64,000 bases of DNA from Gordionus sp. m RMFG-2023 (taxonomy: Eukaryota; Nematomorpha; Gordioida; Chordodea; Parachordodidae): the NCBI RefSeq assembly GCF_954871325.1, contig NC_088777.1, positions 47,593,366 to 47,657,365 on the forward strand, given 5' to 3'. Shown here in pieces: positions 13,192-26,900 of this stretch. The notes under the pieces were generated by a model. The model was given only the letters and a program-made list of their open reading frames with translations. It ran no database searches and was not told the DNA's origin. The translations under genes and the position numbers were made by a program. The stretch's first letter is position 1. Each line of letters opens with the position of its first letter.

Positions 13192-13953
13192 CCGGCTGAA
13201 ATCTAACAATTCGAAGCGTGTATTGGTCAAAATAATCTAATCCTTTATACGTTGATTTTGGTTATAGGTATAAACCTATATTTTTTTGAACTAAAAACTA
13301 GGTTTATTAGTGTCTAAATTTTGCATAAAATATGAATGCGTTTGATCAAAACACTAATTTTGTATAAGGCTTATGAATCTAATATCCTTTTTCTTTTTTT
13401 TCATATAAATTATATGAAAAATGAGAGTTTATATATAAATAATAATTTGTTACGATATTACAAGAAAGATAACGTTTAGTTTTAGACTATGACTATCAAA
13501 TTAAATTTTTATCGGATCAAAATCCTTTTGTGTTAAATTATCTTTTTTGAAAATGTGAACAAAATTAACATATAAACCCATTCAATCATAATAATTACCA
13601 ATAAAAAACTTTTCTCTTTTTTTTATGGTTCGGTTTCGGTTAAAATACACATTTTATATATTTATATATTATTTCATTTCAACCAATTTTAACAAAAGAT
13701 AAAAAAAAAAATTTTTTTAAAAAAGATTTATATAAAAATATCGATAAAAAATTGGATCGATACAAAAGTCAAAGATATTTTGGTTAAAAAGAATCGGATA
13801 AAATAATCATCTTATTTAATTTTATCCAGAATAAATTATATCAAATTTATGATTAATAAATCCATTAAATTGTATCTGATTTTTCTTCTTCTTTTTTTTT
13901 TACTTCACATAAAACGAACATTGAAAGTTAATAATCTTTAATTAACGTCTATT
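13192..13953. other. AT-rich DNA, nothing recognised
   Basis: No frame, repeat or RNA gene that I can support. Confidence 0.5.
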
Positions 13954-14054
13954 ATGCCTCATTCGTAATTGACACGAATTCGCGGCAAAGTATACAAAAT
14001 GCCGCTGTATTTTTGTAAAACTTTGCCGTGAATTCTCCTTAACTGCGAATGCAG
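13954..14054. mobile_element. Palindromic mini-element, about 100 bp
   Basis: The left arm (GCCTCATTCG..CGAATTCGCGGCAAAGTATACAAAA) pairs with an inverted right arm (GTAAAACTTTGCCGTGAATTC..CGAATGCAG). Two near-complementary arms of ~45 bp flank a short GCCGC centre. A second member is at 39800-39896. No exact target duplication was found; the wording resembles PIF/Harbinger-type termini, which is only a suggestion. Confidence 0.65.
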
Positions 14055-14698
14055 AATTTGATGGGAGAAGGATATCATATTCAGCTTGCAGATATTTAAT
14101 TTCGGTGTAAGCTTAAAATAACATATCAATCAAAAATATCCCAAAATAAATTTTAAAAAAAACTTCCTGATCTTCCCTTAGATTATGAATATTCTAAATA
14201 TAATATCTACTTTGAGCAGTTCAATAGGATAATTATTTATAATTTATAGTAATGAACTTCCATTTTTGCTAGTATTAAAATTTAATAGTACAGATGCGGT
14301 ATAACTATGGTTTTAATTAACCCTTAAATGTATTTGGGGTCATATTCATAATACAGTATATCCGGCAGGTTTTTGAAATTGTTTTTTTGTAACTTTAACA
14401 TTTCGGATATTATTACCAAAATTATCACTTAAAAGTTACAATTTTTTTTGTAAAAACAGTTGATAAAGTATCCGAATCCAATATCCATTGTAAAAGTGAC
14501 TGAATAAACCTTTTTATGTAACGTAAGCATTTCAGAGATTATTACCACGCTTAAAAAATACAAATTTTTTTTGTAAAAACAGCTGATAAAGATATAGATA
14601 TTCATAAATACCATTTTTTATAGAAAAAAGGATCTAACCGAATCTAATGTCCATTGTAAAAGTAACCGAAAAATACTTTTTCTCATTAAATCACCAAA
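14055..14698. other. AT-rich DNA, no gene seen
   Basis: Two imperfect copies of a TTACAATTTTTTTTGTAAAAACAG-like segment (around 14435 and 14560) form an internal duplication. No coding signal. Confidence 0.5.
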
Positions 14699-14706
14699 CC
14701 CGAAAC

Positions 14707-15282
14707 CAGGGACGAGAACCCTCCTTCTAAAAAAATGGGTTGGGGTTTGGGTTGAGTGAAAAATCTTTGAACCCGGTTCAGGTTAAGAGTTCGGATACCA
14801 GAAAAATAATGAATTATTAAAATTAGTTAAAATAATAGAAACATCATTGTTTTTAAAAAAAATTTATTTTAATTAGTATCGCCATGAAAATAATTATCAT
14901 CATAATTATTATAATATATTATATTTAATACTATAGTGCAATTTAAAAAATTATTAAATATAACAAAAATAATTACATGAAAAAATGATCCCAAAAATGT
15001 TTTTTTTTTTAAATTAATATTTTTTTGAATAAAAAACAAACAATTGTTTTGAATAAGAACTCTTTTTTTAAATAGGAATATTATAAATAAAAATCGTAAT
15101 GTTTTTTATAATTAATTATATTATTTTTAACATATATTTTAAAATAAATAAAATGAAAGTTTAAATTTAAAAAAATATAAATTTTTTAAAATTAAGAAGA
15201 AAAAAAAACTTGAACCCTAAATTTTAAAAAAGAGTTTGGGTCCGGTTCTGCGAAATATTGAGGGTTCGGGTTCTCGTCCCTG
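14707..15282. mobile_element. Non-autonomous hAT-type element, 576 bp
   Basis: Left end CAGGGACGAGAACCCTCC; right end is the inverse (GGTTCTCGTCCCTG). Flanks CCCGAAAC (14699-14706) and CCCGATAC (15283-15290) form an 8-bp duplication with one change. Subterminal GGTTTGGGTT and GTTTGGGTCCGG repeats are present at both ends. The interior is A/T low complexity with no ORF. Confidence 0.85.
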
Positions 15283-18200
15283 CCCGATACTAATATGTAT
15301 TTTTGAGAAAAGTATACTTTACTAACAATTTTTTTTTATTTTGTTCCTATTCCATGTAGAACCGATATTAATCCGAAACCAACCATTTTGACGAGCCTTA
15401 GGATTAGAGATAAAAATCCATGGGATAGGATTCTTTATATATTTTTTTTTCCGTCATTTAGTGGCACTTTTCTGGGTTTACCCGGCTAGGCCATTTCCCC
15501 ATCTAATCGGCGATTCTGAACATCGCCCTGGGTCAGACCTGTCGTTTTTGTGTCATTATCTAAAGATACGTGTGAGATAGCAACCCACTGATCGCATTTT
15601 TATATCCAAAAATATATTTAAAATTAACTGATTTGAAATGTAAAAAGATATTAGAACAAATTTTAAATAATAATAATAAAATAAAAATTTAACACACTTT
15701 TATATAGCAAATATATAACAAATTATCGATTACATTCAATATTTTTTTATATAAAGTTATTTTTTATTCACATTGTTTAATTTGCGGTTTTGATTTTAAA
15801 AAAAAATTAATTGATAATAATTTATTATTTTTATTGAATTAAAATTTTTAAAATTTAATTATTTTTGACCTTTTTTAGATTTAATAAAAAGCTCCACTTT
15901 CAAATCCCTTATAATATGAACTTATTACACCTAGTAAATAATGTTCAATAAATTTGTATCATTTCTTTTAACGAATTTCCTTTAAATATCACAATGATAA
16001 ACCATTATCCTACATAAATGTTATGTTATAATTTTTTTTATTATTATTTAAGAAAAATTAAAATAAGTTATATAGCACATCGAAATATAAAAAAAAAATA
16101 TTTATAACACTTTGACATTATTTTTTTTTATAACCCAATAATATTAATTTTGTTTTATAGGAGAATTGAATTGATGAAAAACTTTTTATGATATAATATC
16201 ATAATAATTTTAACAAAAATAAAGACAAAAGACATTCATAGGAAAAAAAACAAAGATAATGACTAGGTCTAAGGAAATTAAACATTTAGGTTTTGAGAAT
16301 TGTAAACCTAACAATGATAGATATCATAAATCAGAACTTTATACATCAGAACCAAAACCAAAATTTTTTAAAGTAAAAAATTTAACAACTTAAAAGCGCA
16401 ATATATAATAATTTATGATTTTTTTTAAAAAATTTTTTTTAAAAAAAAAATAGCCGTCACTGTAAAAATTGCCCATAGATTAATTTCCTCTACCAACAGT
16501 TTCTATAGCTAAAAGAGAAGCTTGAAAAAAAATGATTTGTTTATAGCCTTAGAAAAAATTGAATTTTATAATAAATTATAAAAGTGTGATTATGCAAATT
16601 GGATATCATTGCTAATGCTATAAAGAAAAGAAGACGAAATATTTTGGAACGATTACTTCGATTGAGAATGAAGAAGATAGATGATGATTTATTAGTTAGA
16701 ATAAAATTTTACGTAAAGCTGAGAGGATAAGAAAATATAATCTCAGGATTTGAAGTGCGAAAAAAATATGATATGGGCTATTAAACTAGTTCTAGTAATA
16801 AATGAATGGGAATGGCTGTGAATGATAACTATTATGAGTTTAGGGAAGATAAATAAATGATATATCTTTTTACATGGAGTAGCATTTACGTGAGTGATGG
16901 GAGTTTCTTTCTATATATTAAAGAGCCATACAGTAGTGTTAAGTTATTAGGGTTCAAATTGGAAGAAAATAAATATTGAAGTAAGTATCGACACCTTTGC
17001 CCTCAAAGTATTGTTCCGTTTTGAATAGTCTGTTTAATCCCCGAGGAAAGATACTGACGAAAAACAGTAGATTAAAAAACTAGAGAACGCATATGATCCT
17101 TCATACATACTTAATTAGATGGTATTTTTTAGGGCTACCTTAAACCCCATTCAGTTTTATCATACTATTTGGTACTACTTTAATGTATAAATATAACTAC
17201 AGGCATGACTATTTTAGATCGGTGATTTATGATTCTTTCAATTATTTAGGTTTGATTTTACGATTTGATGTCAGTGATAATTTGCGAGAATATTGTGTGG
17301 GAAGTGGACAATATGGTAACTCTAGAGATCCGTTACGCGTAAATAAAAGCGTAACATACTTGTTGACAAACCTTTAATATTGTCAAAATTAAAAAATAAT
17401 GAAGTAAGGATCCATACTTGGAATTTAGATATTCGCTAATGGTAAGATTTCAAAATTTGGTATCTGTCTTGAATGTCAATTTGAAAATGAAAAATAACCA
17501 ATGATAAAAATATGTAAACTTACTTAGTTTCTTTTTTGTGATTTAAAATTAAATATAAAATACATTAATCTACATTTTCATTTAGTTGGATATGTTCAAT
17601 AAACAATATAACATTATGCAACACACTCACAGGAACAAAATTAAATGTAGAAATGGCAAAAATAATTGATAGATTTAAATCATAATTGTGTCCAAAACCA
17701 TCTTACTTCAAAATTTCGGTTTCAATAAAAGCCTATAGAATTGACGGTTGATTGTTAGTAGTGTTGTTAAAGTAACTGGTTACAAAAAAATTTGTATTTA
17801 CTATATATTGTGGAATGCAACTACAAAAGTAATTAGATACTTTTAAAAATATGATATATATATATATATTACATTCCTTCATTATCTTTATATGGTTTGA
17901 CAAATTTAAAATTACTGTTTATTAAATATAATGTCTCACTTGAATCTAGCGCACCTTTAGAACATTCACTCACTCTAGGGAAGCTTATTTTTGGATAGCA
18001 AGCCTTTTAGACACCAATTTTTAAAAACAATGTTCTGCAAAATTTATTAGACCCAAAATTATGGGAATTTCAGTCCAATACTATATGGTGATATATCCCC
18101 CCCCCCACCCCCCCAAATATATACACCATTTCTTCTGAGATAATTGAGTTTAAAATTAGAAACATTTAAGAAATATTAATCATTCAAATATAATATGAAT

Positions 18201-20953
18201 GCCCATACTTCTAATACTAAATATTTTAATCTATAATAAAATATGATACACCATTTGTTTTAAACGTATTTAACCTTCTTTTTTTGATAACATAAAAAAG
18301 TGAGTTCAAAATAATTATTTTCACCGTGAACCATAGGCTTTATTTTAATCTTTTCAATCTCTCTCTCTTTATTTATATTAATATAAGATATAATGATAGT
18401 GCATAATATGTTAGATAATATTTTAATGGAAAACTTTTACTTTAAGTATATAATATGCATTCATTTATCAAATAAACCATATAAAAATCTGTAAAAGTAC
18501 CCATTTACCAGCCCGATTTGGCCAGAATTTGTAAATATTTTTATTTTCTAACCAGGCCTTGTTAATAAAAAGAGGCCCAGATGGACAGGGATTTTTAAAA
18601 TTTGGTTATTTAGATTGTACTATATCAATAGTTTTATAAGGAAGTTTAAAATATCCATTATTTGTTTTAAAAAAAAAATCTTATCGACTTAGGATTTTAA
18701 ATAATTATTTTAAAATTCAACTCTAGTACCCTAGGCTGGGGGCATTGTGGTTGGAGTTCTAGATGGGTCAGCAGATCTCCCATTTAAATATAAATATGTG
18801 TTACTTTTGTTCCCTTTTTAAAGGATGCTCATAGTTTTTCCCCCTTATAAAATTTACCTTTAGCATCATCTTCACGACAAAAAATAATTGAATACAACAT
18901 GCCTAGAATCACCACTTTCCAAACAAAATATATTTCCTCTCTCTTCCCATGCCTACCCCCCGAACGATACAAGCAAACGGCTGCCACTCCTCTGTCATAT
19001 TGAAACTACCTGTGGCTTGACCGGACCGATATTTTTATACCAGCAAGATGGGGCTATGAACAACACCCAGTCGCAGCCGCAAGATATAAGTAAAGAATAG
19101 GGCTCCACCACTGAAAGAAAATATAAATGTTGAAACAATCAAATATTTCTTTTTCGCAATGTAAAGTTGATTTTATCATTCTATATTGCAGCGACGAAGT
19201 GTAAAGTTTACTACTAGAAGAGAAGTAATTGAAGAACATTTTGCATTTTTATTAATCAAACCATACAAAAATAATTAAAATTTATAGATAAACAATTCTT
19301 TTTTATTTTTGAGTAAAATTTCGATTCAAATTCTTTGCAACGTATCTATCATACTCTCAACTATTCCGCCAAGTGCTTTTAATTGAATCATCTACTGCAA
19401 ATGAGCGGATAATTTAGTGACGTTTCACTGCCTTCAAAAAATTATTCATATCCGAAAATCCTTTATCATTCCAAATGTATATTTCCTTAGGAATAGAGAA
19501 TTAAAAAAGTCACATCCAGTAAACCACTTATATTTAAGAAAAGTACCAATTGCAAGTATTGATTTCTTTCTAAAATTTTGTGAACTTGGTCTTCCTCTTT
19601 CATTAATCAATTTCTGCGCATCAAAATTTCATGAGTCCATATGATATTTTCAATAATTTTCAGCAAAATAATTGCAATTATTATATATTTTAAATTAATT
19701 ATTATATTTAAAAAATAGAAGAAATTTTTTATTAAAAAGTTTTCTTTCTCTTTTATCTAATAAAATAATAAGTAATTTTATATTGGTAAGATTACGGTTT
19801 GTGAGTGAGCCATATATAATAAAAATGAGATGGACAGGATATGATTTATATAAAGGGAAGGGCAAATTGGATAAAAAAATCTTTATGGATTATAAAGATG
19901 CCGTGCAGATTTGTAATTTAATTACCTTTTCCGCTTTATGAATTTAAAATTTTAACTCACGCTTTTTTTTCAATGGTCCATTATATCATTACTTATAAAT
20001 TTATAATTACATATTAAAATTTAAAATATAAAAATGTATATCAAAACTTATATTGCTATATATTTATAATAGGGAAATACTTGAATAATATCTTCTAAAA
20101 CATTTATAAAGATATTCAATAGATTTATATTTTCTATTCTTTAAATAAATATATCTTCCATAAACTGGGGCCTCCCAGATAAAAAATATTTTGATATGAG
20201 GTCACGCCAAAGGCGCTCTATAGACTGGGTATTTATGCTTCTATTAACCGGGTCCACAAAAACATATTATTTTAAACATTTATTATTCACACTATTAAAA
20301 AAAATTTTTTTTTAACGTAGCATAAAGAATTATATAAATTTTATTTAAGAATTTTTTAAGCAAGGAATGCAATGTTTCTATGAACGTATAAAAATGTCAG
20401 ACATCTTATATTTTAAAACCAGGGTTAACCCGAATTTGGATTCAGGAATGTTAAAATCGATTTAGCAGAAAATGTTAATAACAGGTAAAGGAGGTCATAA
20501 CTCCTCTGAGTCCCATATTACTCCAGGTTCGATGGGTTGCCGATAAATCGGTCTCTGTTTGGTCTGTGGTCTCAAATTACACAACTAAATAATTTTAAAT
20601 TTCTGACAAGCCTGTCCAAAACTCAAGCGACGTAATGTGTGTACAGCAATGACATATTTATAATACTCGTCCCTATTGACGATTAATTCGCTAAAATGCC
20701 ACTAAAGCGTCGTTCGTTGAGGATAAATAAGAGGGTGACACGTTATTTGTGTTACCCATATAAGAATTTATATACATAAATGAAAATCAATTATTTATAA
20801 AAAAAGTTCCAATAAAATTTTAGCATAAATTATTTACATGAAACACAAAATGGCGTGTAACTAGCTGACGGAGCCATTGCTTTTGAATCTGACGATCAAA
20901 ATAGAAAATATACATTTATTAGCGATTTTTTTACATTCTTGTTTCATATATAA
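15283..20953. other. Gene-poor stretch 3' of COX11
   Basis: No confident gene. It contains a MITE left tip TAGTGTTGTTAAAGTAACTGG at 17758 without a visible right end, a poly-C tract (18097), and a short plus-strand frame at 18888-19100 with the string FLYQQDGAMNN, faintly like the QQDGA motif of Tc1/IS630-type transposases. The minus-strand wording around 19420-19640 (GRPSSQNFRKKS) is transposon-like but unassigned. Confidence 0.45.
18097..18114. repeat. Poly-C tract
   Basis: Ten C, one A, then seven C, in AT-rich surroundings. One of seven such tracts in the window. Confidence 0.95.
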
Positions 20954-20959
20954 TTTATT
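20954..20959 (-). promoter_or_regulatory. Polyadenylation signal of COX11
   Basis: AATAAA on the minus strand, 27 nt past the COX11 stop codon. Confidence 0.6.
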
Positions 20960-20985
20960 TATATTTTCTTTAAAATAAAAATGGT

Positions 20986-23900
20986 TCAATTTTGTTGAAG
21001 TATATCGTCGATATCGTCTTTAGATTGAAAGAAAGTATAGGATAAAACGATGTTATCGACATTTTCCAGAGTGGGATCGAGCACGTAGTCTGGGTGCACG
21101 TAGAAAAATACGGGAAGATCGACCTGTATACATCGAAAGGAGAGGAAGTATTAAATATAGTATATACTATATGAATTATATAGGATTAGAATAATATCAC
21201 GTGATTAATTATTATTCCAGGACTTCGAAAAAAAAAGAGAAGTTTAAATGATCGCGAGAAATTGCTCTAAGAAATACGATTAACACTGAATAGAGATCTA
21301 TAAATATTTTACGACTATAAAAACGATACTACGTCGTTTGCTCGGGAGTGCTAAAAAAAAATATGGAAGCGATTGCGATTTGAGAAACTGGTTTATTTAT
21401 TTTTTATCCCATAAACTTTCAAAAACTTGAGAATGTTTGTCTAATTTAAAGTTATTCAAAAATGTATAGTTGTTAAAGGATCTAGATACAAGTATCTATA
21501 TCCTGTATCTAAATATAAAAATGTGGTATCTGTATCTAGATAGATTTTTGATTAAAATATCTGTATCTAGATATTATTTTAGACGATGTATCTATATCTA
21601 GATCCATTTAAAAAGTATCTTTTAACAACTCTGCAAAAATGTATCCACTATTATCCTTAACAATAATTTTAAAATCATTCTCCATGTTAAAAAAAACATT
21701 ACAAAATATAGGACAACAAGATCATCAAAATAAATAATATTATTAGCGTTGTGCCGCTTTTATTTCGAATAACTTAGAAAATCCTTTTATACCTCTTCAG
21801 AAATAGTAAACAACAATTTTTATTCAAACTTTATTCAGTTTTATAATATAATTTCTAAAATATAATTTTTTAAAATAAAATCTAAATTATAAACTAAAAA
21901 AATAATTATTTAATGATTTCAATCCGATTTTTGTTCCCTTTTTTATAGGGAAGCCCTAAAAAAAATCTTTTTATAAATAGATTCAATTTTTACAACAAAA
22001 AAATAAACATTGCCAAATAAGGCCATAACATTTTTACTATTAACGAAAAAAAAAATATAATCATAATGAGTCGACGAAACCAAGAAAACAAATTTATTTT
22101 TTTTATTTTTGGCTTTCGTCTTCTTCCTCGTGATTGACTCCATCAATCACGACACCTCCCTCCTTTATTTAACTTTGACGGATCCAACAACTGCTTGTAC
22201 TCCTCCTTACCCACTCGCACTACCAACGTGTCTTGCGCCACTGGTTGATATCTTTCCCGCGTCTTTCGCCCCGATGGTACTGCACGACTACTTGAAGCGA
22301 CTGGCGGCGGCTCCAATTCCTCTCTGTACGGTCTTACCATCACTTCAGATCGCTCTCTCGGACACCACCGGCGGATGTGTCCCGCCTCTCCGCAGCCATA
22401 ACATATAATTCTATCTCTTTCCTCGCGCACGGATTCCCTGGAACGTTCCATCGGTCTTGTCGTGATTGATGGAGTCAATCACGAGGAAGAAGACGAAAGC
22501 CGAAAAAAAAAAAAGGGAAGGAGATAAATGTTATTTTTTTTGAGATACGTAGACCTGGGGACACATTTGATGCGCAACACAATTATCAGCGCTGACGTGG
22601 AACCGCTCGCCAGCGAGTGGAGGGCTCTGGCGCAAGAAAACCAGGGAGCAATCGAAGGGATAAGAAGACCGATGGAACGTTCCAGGGAATCCGTGAGCGA
22701 GGAAAGAGAATAAATTATATGTTATGGCTGCGGAGAGGCGGGATACATCTGCCGGTGGTGTCCGAGAGAGCGATCTGAGGTAATGATAAGACCGTACAGA
22801 GAGGAATTGGAGCCGCCGCCAGTCGCTTCAAGTAGTCGTACAGTACCATCGGGGCGAGAGACGCTGGAAAGATATCAACCAGGGGGCGCAAGACACGTTG
22901 GTAGTGCGAGTGGGTAAGGAGGAGTACAAGCAGTTGTTGGATCCGTCAAAGTTAAATAAAGGGGGGAGGTGTCGTGATTGATGGAGTCAATCACGAGGAA
23001 GAAGACGAAAGCCAAAAATAAAAAAAATATATTTGTTTTCTTGGTTTCATCGACTCATTATGATTAAATTTTTTTTTTCGATAATAGTAAAAATGTTATG
23101 GCCTTATTTGGCAATGTTTATTTTTTTGTTGTAAAAATTGAATCTATTTATAAAAAGATTTTTTTAGGGCTTCCCCATAAAAAAGGGAAGCCAAAAATCG
23201 GATTGAAATCATTAAATAATTATTTTTTTAGTTTATAATTTTCATTTTTCGATTTTATTTTAAAAAATTATATTTTAGAAATTATATTATAAAACTGAAT
23301 AAAGTTTGAATAAAAATTGTTGTTTACTATTTCTGAAGAGGTATAAAAGGATTTTCTAAATTATTCGAAATAAAAGCGGCACAACGCTAATAGTTATCCT
23401 GGTCACGGCACCAACTAGCGTTGTGCCGCTTTTATTTCGAATAACTTAGAAAATCCTTTTATACCTCTTCAGAAATAGTAAACAACAATTTTTATTCAAA
23501 CTTTATTCAGTTTTATAATATAATTTCTAAAAAATAATTTTTTAAAATAAAATCTAAAAATGAAAATTATAAACTAAAAAAATAATTATTTAATAATCCG
23601 ATTTTTGGCTTCCCTTTTTATAGGGAAGCCCTAAAAAAAATCTTTTTATAAATAAATTCAATTTTTACAACAAAAAAATAAACATTGCCAAATAAGGCCA
23701 TAACATTTTTACTAAAAACGAAAAAAAAAATATAATCATAATGAGTCGACGAAACCAAGAAAACAAATATATATTTTTTATTTTTGGCTTTCGTCTTCTT
23801 CCTCGTGATTGACTCCATCAATCACGACAAATATATTATATTATATATGCCTAAACTAAAAAAAAAGTCATAGTGTTAATTGCCAGTGCTACTAAGAAGT

Positions 23901-26900
23901 GAGTTTAAATAAAAATAAACGTAGAGCGATATTAACTAGTTTAAGAGGGTGGTGGCGAAATTTGAGCAGTTTGCGTCGGTATATTTTGTAGATTACAATT
24001 TAAACTTAGCGTGTCGCCAAGAATTTTTCAACGCTGATAATGAAATCCGTTTTTTGGGGACTAAAAGGAGTATTTTATTATATGGGCGATGTGTTGGTGC
24101 CTGGGGTGAATCCCGAACAAAATGAACAGTAATCAGAGAAAAGGTGTGGGCGAATGTGGAAAAGAGTGTATTAAAAGCGGCATAGGTGATAATGTGGTGG
24201 GATAAACCAGTATGTTGAGACCAAAGAATAAAGTTGATGTGCAGGTCATTTTAGGATTAGTAATGGTGAATAATTATTACTGCCGCCACATAAATTATTA
24301 AAGAAAGGGTAGTGTTGAAAAGATCAGCAGGAAAAGGCGATTGAAATGTTGAAATACGAGGAAAGGTAATAATTTCGGATGGAGGTCCAGCCATTATTAG
24401 CGAGAGTTTTAAAAAATTCTGTATAGGGGCACCACATTTTGACGCCATTGTAACACCCCAGTTCAAATGGGCAGGCAGAGAGAATGGTGGCGATTGTCAA
24501 GAATTGGTTGCGGAAATCGAAGTATGGGATAAGAGAAATTTGGGTGGCTATCACTTATTATAATAATGGCAGAAATGGGTGAGGGATAGTTCTCAGAGGG
24601 AAGTTTATTGGGTCGAACTCCATTTTTGTTAAATTTATTAAGACGCGCCAAATAAGGGGACAGAGGTGGAGGAAGAAAAACATCTGAGTTTGAGGTGGGA
24701 GACAAACAACGTGGTATAGGATATTTGGAAGAACTAGAAAGTGAGAATAGAATGATGAAAAATGTGGGACTCAAATTGAGTTGGGTGAAGCGGATGAGGG
24801 AGAGGAAGTTAGGAATCGAGATCAGTTACGAAAAAGGATGGAACCAGGGAGATTAAGATCGGCCAGTGAGATCCCATACCAAAACAAAAATAAAAGGCTA
24901 AAGTATGAAGGAGATGATAAAAAAAATGAGTGTTGTGTGAATATAATAGGGAAGTACTTATATGGATATTTTTAAAAAAAATGTGTATTGTAAAATAAAA
25001 ACTAGAAAAAGGTGGTGAAAAAATTATCCGAAGCATAATGTCACCGCGAATCAGTAGGTTATCAAAAGTGGAAAATTCAAAACAAAACAAAAACAAAGGG
25101 GGAAATAAGAGTTTGATGTAGAATTTAAGTCATACAACAGAAAGTGGTGTAATATCATAATGGGGTAGAATTAAATAATTTAGAGAAAGGCATAAAGAGT
25201 GAAGAGGGAGAAGAAAGGATATATTTTTGAGTTATTATAACCACAAGGAGGAGAGAAATAAAATTTGGTTGGTTGCCAATTTTGGAAAGATGCAAATTTT
25301 ACGGAAAATGCAAAGAAATATAACTCGGGATTGTGTCCTTAGTTTAAAGAAATAAATATTAAATGAGATATTTATGAAGGATAGGTTTTCGGGAGATACT
25401 ATAAAACTGTCAAATAAAATGTGATGTATATGTTAAATATAATCCGATTTAGTGTATATTAAACTAGGAATGAAGATATGTTTCTCGAATTACCTCAACC
25501 CAAGGCACAGCCATTTAACCCCAGTAGGAGAGGGTTGAAACCTGTGAGAACCTGCTAATTGTATCAATCACGGGATCACTTATAGGACCGATGTCCCCGT
25601 AGGTCAAAGAAACAACGGGAGGCTAGAACGCTCGCTAGAAGACTGGAGAACGCGGTCAGAACTTGTAAGATCAAATTAGCCGGTATATCAGACACCTCTC
25701 GTTACGGTAGGAGGTGATGCTATAGAGTCGAGGTCGACAGCCCCAGATGTCAGTTTAGAAGACGTACCTGATTAAATATATATGGTGGTGGGAAAAGGAT
25801 ACATTTTTTGATGAGGAGATGGGAAGATTAATTGAGGGGCGACTGATTCTTCAATCGAATATTCTGTTTTAATTGGGACGACGGGCAACGTATAGAAATG
25901 CTAAATTCTTTTATATTTATTTTGCGATTAGTTGAATAGATAATTTTTTTTTCTCTCTCTCTCTTTCAATATTCTTTTTATTTAATTACTCCCTTTAATA
26001 TTACATTAATTGGCGATTAATGATTATTGTAATATTATTATTATTATTCGCGAAATAACTTTATTATTTAATTTAAAAACAAAACATATAAAAAAATTTT
26101 TTAAAAAATATGAAATATCGTCATTTTTTTATCCCCTTTTTTGTAGTTTGAGACTGAAAAGATTGACAGGCACTATTGGGCAGTGTGTTTAAAAGACAAT
26201 GGCTGTTACAAAGAATCGAATTGCTTTGACTTTTTTTTAAAAAAAAAACTCGCTATGCACTAGCCACTATATCATCAGAGATTATTTGGAAGAGAAGAAA
26301 ATAAATTCATAAGGAAATTATTTCAGAATATCAATCATTTTTTTCCCAAGAATTTCTGGTTCGTGACGAGAGAGATATTATCGAATTCAATATCACTTGT
26401 TGTTTCCAAGGAATGACTAATCGCAAATAAGTATTATCATGTCAATTCCAATTAAAACTCAATAATCAGAGATGAATCAGTTGCCCCTTAATAAATCCTC
26501 CATCTCTACATCTGTGATGTCAACCTTTCAAACCGTCGTATATCAACAAGTTCTCGTTTTTTATGCAGTCTGTAGAACTGTCGACTTTGTAGGATCCCCA
26601 ACTACTGTAACGATTGGTATCTGACATATGGGCTAATTCAGTTGTACAGGTCTAATCGCGTTTCGCTTTCCAGGGGTAAAAAGCTGACCCTTGGGGTTGA
26701 GGTAATTCGGAGTGCATAACTTCATTCATCCTGGTTTAAGGTGAATGGCAGTGCAGTTAACAAAAAAGGGTTTGAGTGTGCCAAACATTAGATGGGTTAA
26801 AATTATAAATCCAAGGTGATAGAGAATGTTAAAATGCATTGGTTTTGAGTTGGAAAAATGTGTCGTTTATTTATTCTAAAATTTTTGGGAAATTTAAAAA

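Noticed and set aside
18888-19100. Tc1/IS630-like QQDGA motif
   Set aside because: Only a 10-residue resemblance; no other DDE landmarks or terminal repeats found nearby.
24257-24774. Overlapping minus-strand frames
   Set aside because: They are antisense shadows of the Gypsy-like pol fossil on the plus strand.
25480-25770. Possible RNA gene in the higher-GC stretch
   Set aside because: No rRNA or tRNA motif recognised; position suggests the downstream end of the retroelement fossil.
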